Made by a program: the position numbers and the translations under genes
Notes under the pieces: model-generated
Databases searched by the model: none
The model's input: the letters and a program-made list of their open reading frames with translations, nothing else
Told to the model about the DNA's origin: nothing
Shown: positions 56,666-64,000 of the stretch, one piece after another
How positions within the stretch are numbered: position 1 is the stretch's first letter
Layout: every line of letters starts with the position of its first letter
Assembly: GCF_036322705.1 (NCBI RefSeq)
Contig: NZ_AP027270.1
Coordinates: 124,001 to 188,000 of the forward strand
Source of the DNA: Maricaulis maris
GTDB taxonomy: Bacteria > Pseudomonadota > Alphaproteobacteria > Caulobacterales > Maricaulaceae
Reading direction: 5' to 3'
Length of the DNA stretch: 64,000 nt

Positions 56666-57643
56666 ATGAATGCGGCAGATTTCCAGTCCGACATGTCGTC
56701 TGAGGCCATTTCGGTCCTGATCTGCGAAAGCAGCTCGGTCCAGCTCCGAATCCTGTCCGAAGCTGTCCGGCAGGCCGGCTACAGCGTGCAGACCGCAAAA
56801 TGCGCCGAAGAGGCCCTGAAAATACTCCGGCTGATGCCGGTCGATATCTTCGTGACCGGTATCGAGGTCGGCACCATGTCGGGGTTGGAGGCCTGCTGGT
56901 CGCTGAAATCGAATTGCGAAACCGAGTCCGTCTACACGATTGTCGTGACGGCGTCCGGAGAGGACCGCCGCCTCGAGGAATCGCTCGACGCCGGAGCTGA
57001 CGACTTTATCCGCAAGCCGGTGAACATGACCGAGTTGCGGGCCCGGCTGCGCGCCGCCAGCCGCCTGGTGCGGATGCAGAACCAGTTCCGTCGCCTGGCC
57101 GAGACCGATGCGCTCACCGGCGCCGCCAACCGGCGCGCCTTCATGCAGTATCTCGATATCCAGACTCAGAATGCCGGCCGCGACGAGATTCCGTTGTCGG
57201 TGATCATGGTCGATCTCGATCATTTCAAGCTGATCAATGACGCCCATGGACATGGCGCCGGTGACCGGGTCCTGGTCGAAACCGTGCGCGCCATCCAGGG
57301 CTGTCTGCGCGATGGCGACATGCTCGGCCGGTTGGGTGGCGAGGAGTTCTGCGTCATCCTGCCCGGCGCCGGCTTGCATTCAGCCGCGCTGGCCGGCGAA
57401 CGCATCCGGGCCGCCGTCGAAGCCATGACGATTGCCACCGAGGCCGGCGACCCGGTCCCGGTCACAGCCAGTCTCGGCGTTGCCAGCCTCGCCAATAGTG
57501 ACCTGATTGTCTCGCCGGATGCCCTGCTGCAGGCCGCCGATGCCGCGCTCTATCACGCCAAGGATAGCGGCCGGAACCGGGTCTCGCTCGAGGGTGAGGC
57601 CGGGGCGGCCAGCTCGCAGACCTCCCTCCGGGCAGTCAGCTAG
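56666..57643 (+). CDS. Diguanylate cyclase with a degenerate receiver domain
   Basis: A 325-residue protein with a response-regulator-like domain (about residues 15-130) and a GGDEF domain (about 150-310). The catalytic signature is GGEEF, preceded by an RxxD inhibitory site (RDGD) at the standard 5-residue spacing. In the receiver domain the phosphoacceptor Asp is missing: the strand reads VDIFVTGIEVGTMSG, with Gly at the usual Asp position. The N-terminal acidic pair is also reduced (ICESSS), while the Lys in IRKPV remains. It likely makes c-di-GMP with an atypical input. Confidence 0.9.
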   Translation: MNAADFQSDMSSEAISVLICESSSVQLRILSEAVRQAGYSVQTAKCAEEALKILRLMPVDIFVTGIEVGTMSGLEACWSLKSNCETESVYTIVVTASGEDRRLEESLDAGADDFIRKPVNMTELRARLRAASRLVRMQNQFRRLAETDALTGAANRRAFMQYLDIQTQNAGRDEIPLSVIMVDLDHFKLINDAHGHGAGDRVLVETVRAIQGCLRDGDMLGRLGGEEFCVILPGAGLHSAALAGERIRAAVEAMTIATEAGDPVPVTASLGVASLANSDLIVSPDALLQAADAALYHAKDSGRNRVSLEGEAGAASSQTSLRAVS

Positions 57644-57688
57644 CCGACGGGTCGGTCCTGCATTGATTTCGGGCTTGCCGCCGACCGG

Positions 57689-58375
57689 TCACTGTTCGGA
57701 GGCCGCGTCGGTCCGGCGGGCTTCCAGGATGGCGCCGCGCAACAGGAGTGAGGCGATGTCGTCGGGCTCCTCAGCGCGGGCCCGTGTCATGTCCTGCCAG
57801 GCCAGATCCAGCTCGCCACTCATCAAATGGACCTGCCCGCGATAGCGCCAGCCGGCGGCGAGATAGGGCGCGGCCTCGATCAGCGCCTCGGCGTCCTCGC
57901 GAAGCCCCGTCCAGTTTTCGCCCTCGGCGCGCAATTTCGCGCGCGCGAGCCGGGTCGGGACCGCGTCCGGCTGTAGAGCGAGGGCGGCGTCATAAGCGGC
58001 TTCGGCGGCGTCCGTCAGCCCCGCCGCAAAGCGCGCATCACCGGCGAGGGTGAGCAGTTCCGCGCGTTCCGGCTCGACCATGCCGACCGCTTGTCCGTCA
58101 GCGAGATTGACCAGGATATCGGCACCGATCCTGACCTCACCGAGTGCGATCAATGCCCTGGCCTCACACACCTCGGCCGGCCAGCCACCGCCCTCGACCC
58201 GCCAGGTCTGGGCGCGCTCGACCGCATCTGTCGGATCGATCTGGATCTGGCCAAGGCAGGTATCGAAGCGGACCCGTTCGCGATAGGCCGCGTCATTCTG
58301 GGCGTGGGCAGCCGGAGCCAGGGACAGCAAGGCCATTGTGAGGGCAAGCGGGGGCAGGGCGTGTGGCAGGCGCAT
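57689..58375 (-). CDS. Secreted TPR-like protein
   Basis: A 228-residue exported protein with a signal peptide (about residues 1-25, AHA) and at least three TPR-like units. Examples are AELLTLAGDARFAAGLTDAAEAAYDAALALQPD and GWRYRGQVHLMSGELDLAWQDMTRARAEEPDD. It is probably periplasmic; its function is unknown. Confidence 0.78.
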   Translation of the reverse strand: MRLPHALPPLALTMALLSLAPAAHAQNDAAYRERVRFDTCLGQIQIDPTDAVERAQTWRVEGGGWPAEVCEARALIALGEVRIGADILVNLADGQAVGMVEPERAELLTLAGDARFAAGLTDAAEAAYDAALALQPDAVPTRLARAKLRAEGENWTGLREDAEALIEAAPYLAAGWRYRGQVHLMSGELDLAWQDMTRARAEEPDDIASLLLRGAILEARRTDAASEQ

Positions 58376-58610
58376 CAGGGAACTCCATCAGGACAGGCCG
58401 GGCCTTCCGGCCGGCGCGGCGAAGCGTCAATGCCCTTCCCCCGAAACGGCATTTCCCAACCAGATACGGCAGGAGCACCGGGTGAGGATAGCCCGCAAGA
58501 CACCTCAAACCGGGTTTGTTTTCCACCGCAAGCTATGAAAGAAGTTGCACACCTCATCTCCCGGCCCGGCGGCGTCGTGCCCCGTGTCTTTCAAGGATGC
58601 CAGCGCCTTC

Positions 58611-59753
58611 ATGATCGTTCTCCAGGTGATCCCCGAACTCGAAGCCGGCGGTGCCGAGCGGACGACGCTGGAAGTTGCCGAGGCGGTCATCGCAGACGGT
58701 GGGCGCGCTCTGGTCGCGAGCCAGGGCGGACGTCTCGAGGACGAGCTCGCCGCGCTGGGCGGTGAGTTGCTGCGCCTGCCCGTCGCCAGCAAAAACCCGC
58801 TGACCCTGTGGTCCAACATGCGTGCCCTGATCGGGATCATCGAGCGCGAAGGCGTCCAGATCGTCCATGCCCGCTCACGGGCGCCGGCCTGGAGCGCGAA
58901 ATGGGCCTGCGACCGGACCGACGCGCATTTCGTCACCACCTATCACGGCACCTATAATGCCCGCTCCGCCCTGAAGCGCCGGTATAATTCGGTGATGGCG
59001 CTCGGCGAGCGGGTAATCGCGAATTCGCAGTTCATCGGTGAGCATGTCCGTGCCGAGCACGGTGTGGATGAAGCCCGTCTGGCCGTTATCCCGCGCGGTG
59101 TTGATCTGGAGCGCTTTGATCCGGCGGTGGTCGCCTCCGGGCGGGTCGCCGATCTGGCCCGCAGCTGGGGCGTCGATGATCTGGCCGGCGCGCCGCTGCT
59201 CCTGTTGCCGGGACGGCTGACCGGCTGGAAAGGCCAGCGCGAGGCCATTCGGGCCCTCGCCAGCCTCAACGGGATGGATCCGGCCCCGCATCTTCTGCTG
59301 GTCGGCGACGCCCAGGGGCGCGAGACCTATATCGCTGAACTCGAGGCCCTGGCCGGGTCGCTCGGGGTCGCGGAACGCGTGCATCGGGTCGGGCATTGCA
59401 GTGATATGCCGGCGGCCCTGGCCTTCTGTGACCTGGTTCTGACCCCGTCGGTCGAACCGGAAGCCTTCGGTCGGACGGCTGCCGAAGCCGGCGCCATGGG
59501 GCGGCTGGTCATCGCGGCCGATCATGGCGGCGCCCGTGAAGTCGTGATCGAGGGTGAAACCGGCTGGCGGGTCGCGCCCGGTGATTCACAGGCGCTGGCG
59601 GCCGCGATCACCACCGCGCTCGGTCTGGACCGAAACCTGCATGACCGCATGACCCAGGCGGCGCGCGATCATGTTGCGGCGCATTTTTCTACCCGCTCTC
59701 TGCAAGCTTCGACTTTGCGGGTCTATCATGAGGTTCTAAACTCATCGCCATGA
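58611..59753 (+). CDS. Glycosyltransferase family 4
   Basis: A 380-residue GT-B enzyme. The N-terminal MIVLQVIPELEAGGAERTTLEVAEAV, the LLLLPGRLTGWKGQREAIRALASL linker and EPEAFGRTAAEAGAMGRLVIAADHGGAREVV (the E-x7-E sugar-nucleotide site) mark it as a family 4 retaining transferase. ATG 58611 is preferred over an upstream start at 58545. It overlaps the next gene by ATGA, suggesting a two-gene unit for LPS core or another glycan. Confidence 0.92.
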   Translation: MIVLQVIPELEAGGAERTTLEVAEAVIADGGRALVASQGGRLEDELAALGGELLRLPVASKNPLTLWSNMRALIGIIEREGVQIVHARSRAPAWSAKWACDRTDAHFVTTYHGTYNARSALKRRYNSVMALGERVIANSQFIGEHVRAEHGVDEARLAVIPRGVDLERFDPAVVASGRVADLARSWGVDDLAGAPLLLLPGRLTGWKGQREAIRALASLNGMDPAPHLLLVGDAQGRETYIAELEALAGSLGVAERVHRVGHCSDMPAALAFCDLVLTPSVEPEAFGRTAAEAGAMGRLVIAADHGGAREVVIEGETGWRVAPGDSQALAAAITTALGLDRNLHDRMTQAARDHVAAHFSTRSLQASTLRVYHEVLNSSP

Positions 59754-60733
59754 CCGAGCCTCAGCGCGACATCACCTATATCCTCCACTGGGGCGACCTG
59801 ACCGCGACCGTGCGCATGCTGGCGGCTGCGAAGGCCATTCGTGACGCCTATCGGCGGGATCGCATCATCCTGCTCACGACACCGGATTACGAGAGCTTTC
59901 TGAAGCATTGCCCGTGGTTCAACGCCATCGAGATCGATGCCGTCCCGGATACGCGGCCGATGTCCGGCTTGCGCGACAAGCGCCTGAAACTGGCCAAGCC
60001 GACCCGGATCTTTGATCTCGTCGGCAGTTCGGACAGCCGCAAGATCAAGGGCATTTTCCGCTTTTCCCGGACCAAATGGCATGAGGTGGCGCCGCGCAAT
60101 GGCGACACCCAGCACCCGGTCGACGCCGTCGCCGGTGAGCTCAACGGGCTTCTCGGCTCGGGTCCGAGTTTCTTTCCGCTTGGTGGTGCTCCGGCGCCTG
60201 ATGCCAGCTGGGTCGATTACCTGGCCAAGCAGTCCCGCATGCTGGACCCGGAATATTTCGGTCTCAACGGCCCGTTCGCGCTGCTCGCGCCGGCCGGCGA
60301 CAGCGTGAAGCCGGCCCTCCGGTGGCCGAAGGAAAAATGGGCGGCCCTCGCGCATGAACTCCTGCAGCTCGGGATCACACCGGCGCTGATTGGCGGACCG
60401 GACACGCGCGATGTCGGTCGCCATGTCTCGCAGGTCGTGCCGGGCGCCCGCGATATTACCGGCAAGGCGAAGCTGGCGCAGCTGGCCGGCCTTGCCCGCC
60501 GCACCCGGTTTGTCTTCTCCGAGGACACCCCCTTGCTGCACCTGCTGACGGCGTCCGGAGCTCCGGCTCTGGCGCTTTACGGCAATGTCGAGGACCCGGC
60601 CCTGATCGCCCCGCGTGGTCCGTCGCCGGTCATTCTCATGCACGCGACCACGCTGGCCCAGGTGACATCGGATGAGGCGATCGCCGCGATGCGCTTTGCC
60701 GGTGGTTTTGCAGACGCGCCGGCTGCCGCGTGA
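59750..60733 (+). CDS. Glycosyltransferase family 9 (heptosyltransferase-like)
   Basis: A 327-residue GT-B protein of the heptosyltransferase family. The N-terminal YILHWGDLTATVRMLAAAKAIRDAY is the acceptor-binding start, and the C-terminal half has the family blocks LAPAGDSVKPALRWPKEKWAALA, LIGGPDTRD and FVFSEDTPLLHLLTASGAPALALYGNV. It probably adds heptose or another sugar in LPS core. It is coupled to the GT4 gene by ATGA. Confidence 0.9.
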   Translation: MTEPQRDITYILHWGDLTATVRMLAAAKAIRDAYRRDRIILLTTPDYESFLKHCPWFNAIEIDAVPDTRPMSGLRDKRLKLAKPTRIFDLVGSSDSRKIKGIFRFSRTKWHEVAPRNGDTQHPVDAVAGELNGLLGSGPSFFPLGGAPAPDASWVDYLAKQSRMLDPEYFGLNGPFALLAPAGDSVKPALRWPKEKWAALAHELLQLGITPALIGGPDTRDVGRHVSQVVPGARDITGKAKLAQLAGLARRTRFVFSEDTPLLHLLTASGAPALALYGNVEDPALIAPRGPSPVILMHATTLAQVTSDEAIAAMRFAGGFADAPAAA

Positions 60734-60747
60734 ACCGCTCTGCAAGC

Positions 60748-60775
60748 TTGCCAATTGTGATCATTTCACCATAGT
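60748..60775 (+). promoter_or_regulatory. Candidate infC promoter
   Basis: TTGCCA (60748-60753) and CATAGT (60770-60775) are separated by 16 bp, 111 bp before the infC start and just after the heptosyltransferase stop. Hexamer matches are moderate. Confidence 0.4.
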
Positions 60776-60886
60776 GCGCGCCTCCCGGTGGACCTGAGGC
60801 GCAATTTGCCCGTTTTGGGCTTGATCCAGCGCCCTCCCGGGAGGATTAGTTAGGTTCAGCTTTGGGGCCACAAGGGAGAAGAGGCC

Positions 60887-61426
60887 ATAGCCCGTAGACC
60901 ACACGCCGCGCAACCGCCCAAAAAAGAGGGCCCGCGCATTAACCGGGATATCCGCGTACCGCGGGTGCTCCTGATCGACGAATCCGGTGAAAAGCAAGGC
61001 ATTATGCCGACTGAGGCTGCCATTGAGGCGGCCGAGGAAGTCGGGCTCGACCTCGTTGAAGTGTCGCCGAATGCCGATCCGCCTGTTTGCAAAATCGTCG
61101 ATTATGGCAAGCTGAAGTATCAGGATCAGAAGAAGAAGGCCGAGGCCAAGAAGAAGCAGAAGACCGTCGAGATCAAGGAGATCAAGATGCGTCCGAACAT
61201 CGATGTGCATGACTACCAGGTGAAAACCAAAGCCATGCACCGCTTTTTCGAAGCCGGCGACAAGGTCAAGGTGACCCTGCGATTCCGGGGCCGTGAAATG
61301 GCTCACCAGGATCGTGGCATGGACATCATGAACCGCGTCAAGGCCGACTTCGGTGAAGTGGCCAAGGTCGAATTCGAGCCCAAGCTCGAAGGTCGCCTGA
61401 TGGTCATGGTGATGGCGCCGCGCTAG
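60887..61426 (+). CDS. infC: Translation initiation factor IF-3, ATA start
   Basis: IF-3 prevents ribosome subunit joining and checks the start codon. The conserved parts are clear ([67 protein letters not shown]). The first ATG/GTG in frame is GTG 60965, which would remove about 26 conserved N-terminal residues. In frame upstream, ATA at 60887 follows AGGGAGAAGAGG and gives the normal 179-residue protein starting [17 protein letters not shown] stop at 60851 prevents a longer form. Rare start codons on infC are known to support autorepression by IF-3. Confidence 0.92.
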   Translation: MARRPHAAQPPKKEGPRINRDIRVPRVLLIDESGEKQGIMPTEAAIEAAEEVGLDLVEVSPNADPPVCKIVDYGKLKYQDQKKKAEAKKKQKTVEIKEIKMRPNIDVHDYQVKTKAMHRFFEAGDKVKVTLRFRGREMAHQDRGMDIMNRVKADFGEVAKVEFEPKLEGRLMVMVMAPR

Positions 61427-61452
61427 GCTGACATCACACGTGCACACAACAG

Positions 61453-61481
61453 AGCGGCGCCCCTCGGGGCGCCGCTTTTTG
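61453..61481 (+). terminator. Rho-independent terminator after infC
   Basis: The stem AGCGGCGCCCC / GGGGCGCCGCT with loop TC is followed by TTTTTG. Confidence 0.87.
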
Positions 61482-61535
61482 TTTGGGCTGTTCGTTCTGG
61501 TGGAAGCCGGGGTTTCGGTTGTCGGCGCTGAGGGG

Positions 61536-62810
61536 TCAGCCCTGGACGCCGGGCCTGGCCGGCTCTTCCTCGACCTGGTCGAGCTCGTCGGTCTGGGCCA
61601 GTTGGGGGAAGAGGCGGAACCAGGCTGCGGCCGTGACCAGTGCCATGCCGCCGCCCAGCAGGACGGCGCCGATCGGCCCCATGAAGCGGGCCGCGACCCC
61701 GGACTCGAATTCACCCAGCTCGTTGGACGCCGAGATGAAGACGAATTCCACCGCCGAGACCCGTCCGCGCATGCCGACCGGGGTGGCGAGCTGGATGATC
61801 GACTGGCGGATGAAGACCGAGATCATGTCGGCGGCGCCGGTCACGGCGAGCGCGACCATCGACAGGATCAGCACCGTCGACAGGGCAAAGCCGATCATCG
61901 CAACGCCGTAGACCGCGATCGCGCCCAGCATCCAGGCGCCGATGCGCCGGGTCAGCGGGCGGGTCGCCAGCAGCAGGGCGATGATCGCCGCACCGATCGC
62001 CGGTGCGGTCCGCAACAGGCCGAGGCCGATCGTGTCGGTGTGCAGCACATCGCGGGCAAAGACCGGGAGTAGCGCTGTCACGCCACCAAACAGGACAACC
62101 ACGAGGTCGAGCGAGATCGCGCCGAGCACGACCTTGTTGTCGCGGACATAGCGCAGGCCCTCGATCACCATGGACAGGCCCCGCTGACCCGCCAGTTTCT
62201 CGTGCTTCGGGGTTCGTGCAGTGGCGATCGCGATGGTCGCGGCGATCAGCATCACAGCGCTGACCAGATAGACCGTCGTGGCACCGAAAATATACAGTAG
62301 CCCGCCGATGGCCGGGCCGCCGATCGCGGCGGCCTGGAAGCCGAGCGAATTCCAGGCGATGGCCTGGCGCATGTCGTCGCGCGGCACGATCCGGGCCATC
62401 AGGGCGCTCGAGGCCGCAGGTGAAAAGGCATGGGTTACGCCAAGCAGGATCGCGGACGAGAAGATGATGGTCAGCTGCGTCGGGCCATCCATGAACGGGC
62501 TGATGGCGAGGGCACCGGCGCAGGCGACCCGCAGCAGGTTGGTGGAGATCAGGATGAATTTGCGGTCGAGCCGGTCGGCCGCCTGTCCGCCCAGCAGCGA
62601 CAGAAAGAAAACCGGCGCGAACATCGCCAGCCCCACAAAGCCGAGCAACAGGGCCGACTCCTCGACCGAACGCGTCTCGCGCGCCACGTCATAGACCTGC
62701 CAGCCAATGGCAACGGCTTGCATCTGCCGGGCGGCGGACAGCAATTGCCGCATGATCCAGTAATTTCGGTAGGCCTGGTTGGCGAAAATCGACAGGGAGG
62801 GCGTCAGCAC
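61536..62810 (-). CDS. MFS transporter (MFS_3 / EntS-like)
   Basis: A multi-pass transporter of about 425 residues with roughly 12 helices. Features are LTPSLSIFANQAYRNYW at the start, the A-like loop GGQAADRLDRKFILISTN, and the acidic tail QTDELDQVEEEPARPG. It resembles the DUF894/enterobactin-exporter group of MFS proteins; the substrate is unknown. The frame stays open to an ATG at 62951, but the first 47 residues look non-coding; GTG 62810 fits the family start better, though it lacks a clear ribosome site. Confidence 0.87.
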   Translation of the reverse strand: MLTPSLSIFANQAYRNYWIMRQLLSAARQMQAVAIGWQVYDVARETRSVEESALLLGFVGLAMFAPVFFLSLLGGQAADRLDRKFILISTNLLRVACAGALAISPFMDGPTQLTIIFSSAILLGVTHAFSPAASSALMARIVPRDDMRQAIAWNSLGFQAAAIGGPAIGGLLYIFGATTVYLVSAVMLIAATIAIATARTPKHEKLAGQRGLSMVIEGLRYVRDNKVVLGAISLDLVVVLFGGVTALLPVFARDVLHTDTIGLGLLRTAPAIGAAIIALLLATRPLTRRIGAWMLGAIAVYGVAMIGFALSTVLILSMVALAVTGAADMISVFIRQSIIQLATPVGMRGRVSAVEFVFISASNELGEFESGVAARFMGPIGAVLLGGGMALVTAAAWFRLFPQLAQTDELDQVEEEPARPGVQG

Positions 62811-63062
62811 GAGGCAAGTCTCCGGTCTGGCCGCCGGGCGCGGCAAGAGCGCCGTGTAGCCCGCTTTCGCCGGGCAATTCAACTGGCTGCGCAGCAGGCC
62901 GAGAGGGCTGTGCCCCATTCCGGCCGCGAGTGTGCCGGAAACGCGTCTCATCCATTCAGGTGGTATTCAGCCGCCGGGATTTCTGATGAACTCCGATACA
63001 AAGCATGATCAAATACCGCGTATCCGGATACGCAACAGGACGTGAACCGGACAGGAGACATG

Positions 63063-63539
63063 ATGAACCGGCCCTGGCTACTGGCCCTTCCCGCAGTCCT
63101 CGCGCTGACCTTGATGGTCGCGCCCGGCATGACATCTGCGGGGGCCGACGACGCTGGCAACAGCATCTACCTGTCGGCCGGTTTTACGCCGGATCCCACA
63201 GCCATCGCCTTGCAGATCGAGGCCCGGGTCGATGCCGCGGCGCAGATTGCGCCGGACTGCCACGGCTATGTCAGCGGTGAACAACCCGATGTCGATCTCT
63301 ATTACAATGCCGGCGCGTTCCCGCTCATCCTCTCGGCCCGGTCCGATGAGGACACCACGCTGGTCGTCCGCGCGCCGGATGGGGCCTGGTATTGCGACGA
63401 CGACAGCGGCAGCGGGCTGAACCCGTCGATCCGCTTTGGCGAGCCCGGCTCGGGCAATTACCATATCTGGGTCGGACGCGAGGTCGGGCCGGGCCCGGCG
63501 ACCGCCCGGCTTTCGATTTCTGAACTTTACAGCGAGTGA
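63063..63539 (+). CDS. Secreted PPC-like domain protein
   Basis: A 158-residue exported protein with a signal peptide (about residues 1-26, ending TSAGA) and one domain resembling bacterial pre-peptidase C-terminal (PPC) domains: VDLYYNAGAFPLILSARSDEDTTLVVRAPDGAWYCDDDSG...YHIWVG. ATG 63063 is preferred to ATG 63060 because AGGAGA lies 4 bp before it. A paralog follows 24 bp after its stop, so the two are a tandem duplication. Function unknown. Confidence 0.72.
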   Translation: MNRPWLLALPAVLALTLMVAPGMTSAGADDAGNSIYLSAGFTPDPTAIALQIEARVDAAAQIAPDCHGYVSGEQPDVDLYYNAGAFPLILSARSDEDTTLVVRAPDGAWYCDDDSGSGLNPSIRFGEPGSGNYHIWVGREVGPGPATARLSISELYSE

Positions 63540-63565
63540 CACTTCAATCCTGGGGGAGAGACATG

Positions 63566-64000
63566 ATGAAGTTGCAATTGATGACAGGGGCCGCCGTCGC
63601 GGCCATGCTGATGGCCGCTCCGGCCAACGCCATGCAGGACATTTCCGCGGCGCCCGCCTATGGCTCGGGCTCACTGGAAGCCGGCTTCGTTCCGGACCCG
63701 GTTTCGATCGGCCTGCGCGCCGGCGGTGCGATGCCGGCCGGCGAAGTCTCGGACTGGTGTCCCGGTTTCGTCAGCTATCAGCCGTCCTACAATCTCAACT
63801 ATGCGGCCGGCGACTATGACCTCTACCTGTCGGCTGCGTCCGACGTGGACACGGTGCTGCTGGTCAATACGCCGGATGGCAACTGGCATTGCGATGATGA
63901 TGGCGCCGGCAGCGGTCTCAACGCCGGTATCATGTTCGATCAGCCGCAGAGCGGGCTCTACAATATCTGGGTCGGAACCTATGGCTCCGGTGGTGGCTAT
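63566..64000 (+). CDS. Secreted PPC-like domain protein, cut by window end
   Basis: Starts at ATG 63566 (or ATG 63563) after GGGGGAG. A signal peptide (about residues 1-23, ANA) is followed by a PPC-like domain sharing CDDDGAGSGLN and YNIWVG with the preceding gene. The gene runs off the right edge of the window with no stop, so its length is unknown. Confidence 0.7.
   Translation, partial: MKLQLMTGAAVAAMLMAAPANAMQDISAAPAYGSGSLEAGFVPDPVSIGLRAGGAMPAGEVSDWCPGFVSYQPSYNLNYAAGDYDLYLSAASDVDTVLLVNTPDGNWHCDDDGAGSGLNAGIMFDQPQSGLYNIWVGTYGSGGGY

Overview
This window is a roughly 64 kb GC-rich chromosomal segment from an alphaproteobacterium. The gene order (murU-like/addB/addA/trxA, trpF-trpB...trpA-accD-folC, aroA-cmk-rpsA-ihfB, lptC-lptA-lptB-rpoN-hpf-ptsN) and the protein sequences fit the Caulobacterales/Maricaulales group, and Maricaulis-like bacteria best. 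That assignment is inference from gene order and sequence flavour, not from a database search.

Region by region. 1-7.2 kb: the end of a nucleotidyltransferase gene, addB, addA (double-strand break repair helicase-nuclease) and trxA. 7.2-14.4 kb: a secreted S41-like protein, then on the minus strand trpF, trpB, an inserted BrnT/BrnA toxin-antitoxin pair plus a hypothetical gene, trpA, accD and folC. folC appears to start on a rare ATT codon overlapping the accD stop. 14.6-16.8 kb: a three-gene phospholipid operon. 16.8-18.7 kb: a LysR regulator broken by an in-frame stop, a 50-residue divergent ORF and a SprA-related protein. 18.8-23.6 kb: ihfB, rpsA, cmk, aroA and an Asp-rich TIGR02300-type protein. 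23.7-31.7 kb: tRNA-Ala, two Sel1-repeat proteins, ptsN, hpf, rpoN, lptB, lptA, lptC and a short RNase D. 31.7-35.3 kb: an SGNH-like/MBOAT acyltransferase pair and a small exported protein.

35.4-48.8 kb is a 13.4-kb integrative element bounded by two identical 105-bp repeats, each holding a complete tRNA-Leu(CAG). It carries a tyrosine integrase, an AlpA-like HTH gene at each end, a Prim-Pol/SF3 helicase replication protein, an iteron-like repeat, and a DNA-phosphorothioation cassette: sspA (cysteine desulfurase) divergent from sspB (DUF4007), sspC (large P-loop ATPase) and sspD (PAPS-reductase-like). No SspE, SspFGH or DndFGH effector is present. The sspBCD operon instead runs on into a GIY-YIG nuclease gene and a DndB-like DGQHR-domain gene. 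This is the best candidate in the window for an undescribed phosphorothioate-sensing restriction module. Two copies of CTGGA-N7-TCCAG flank the predicted sspB promoter.

49-64 kb is ordinary chromosome: a complex I NDUFA9-like protein, a CPBP protease, uppP, a CDF transporter, a GST, a frameshifted secreted-protein gene, a ParDE-type pair, queG, a diguanylate cyclase with a degenerate receiver domain, a TPR protein, two glycosyltransferases, infC (apparently starting on ATA), an MFS transporter, and two PPC-like secreted paralogs, the second cut by the window edge. No CRISPR array, insertion sequence or rRNA was seen.
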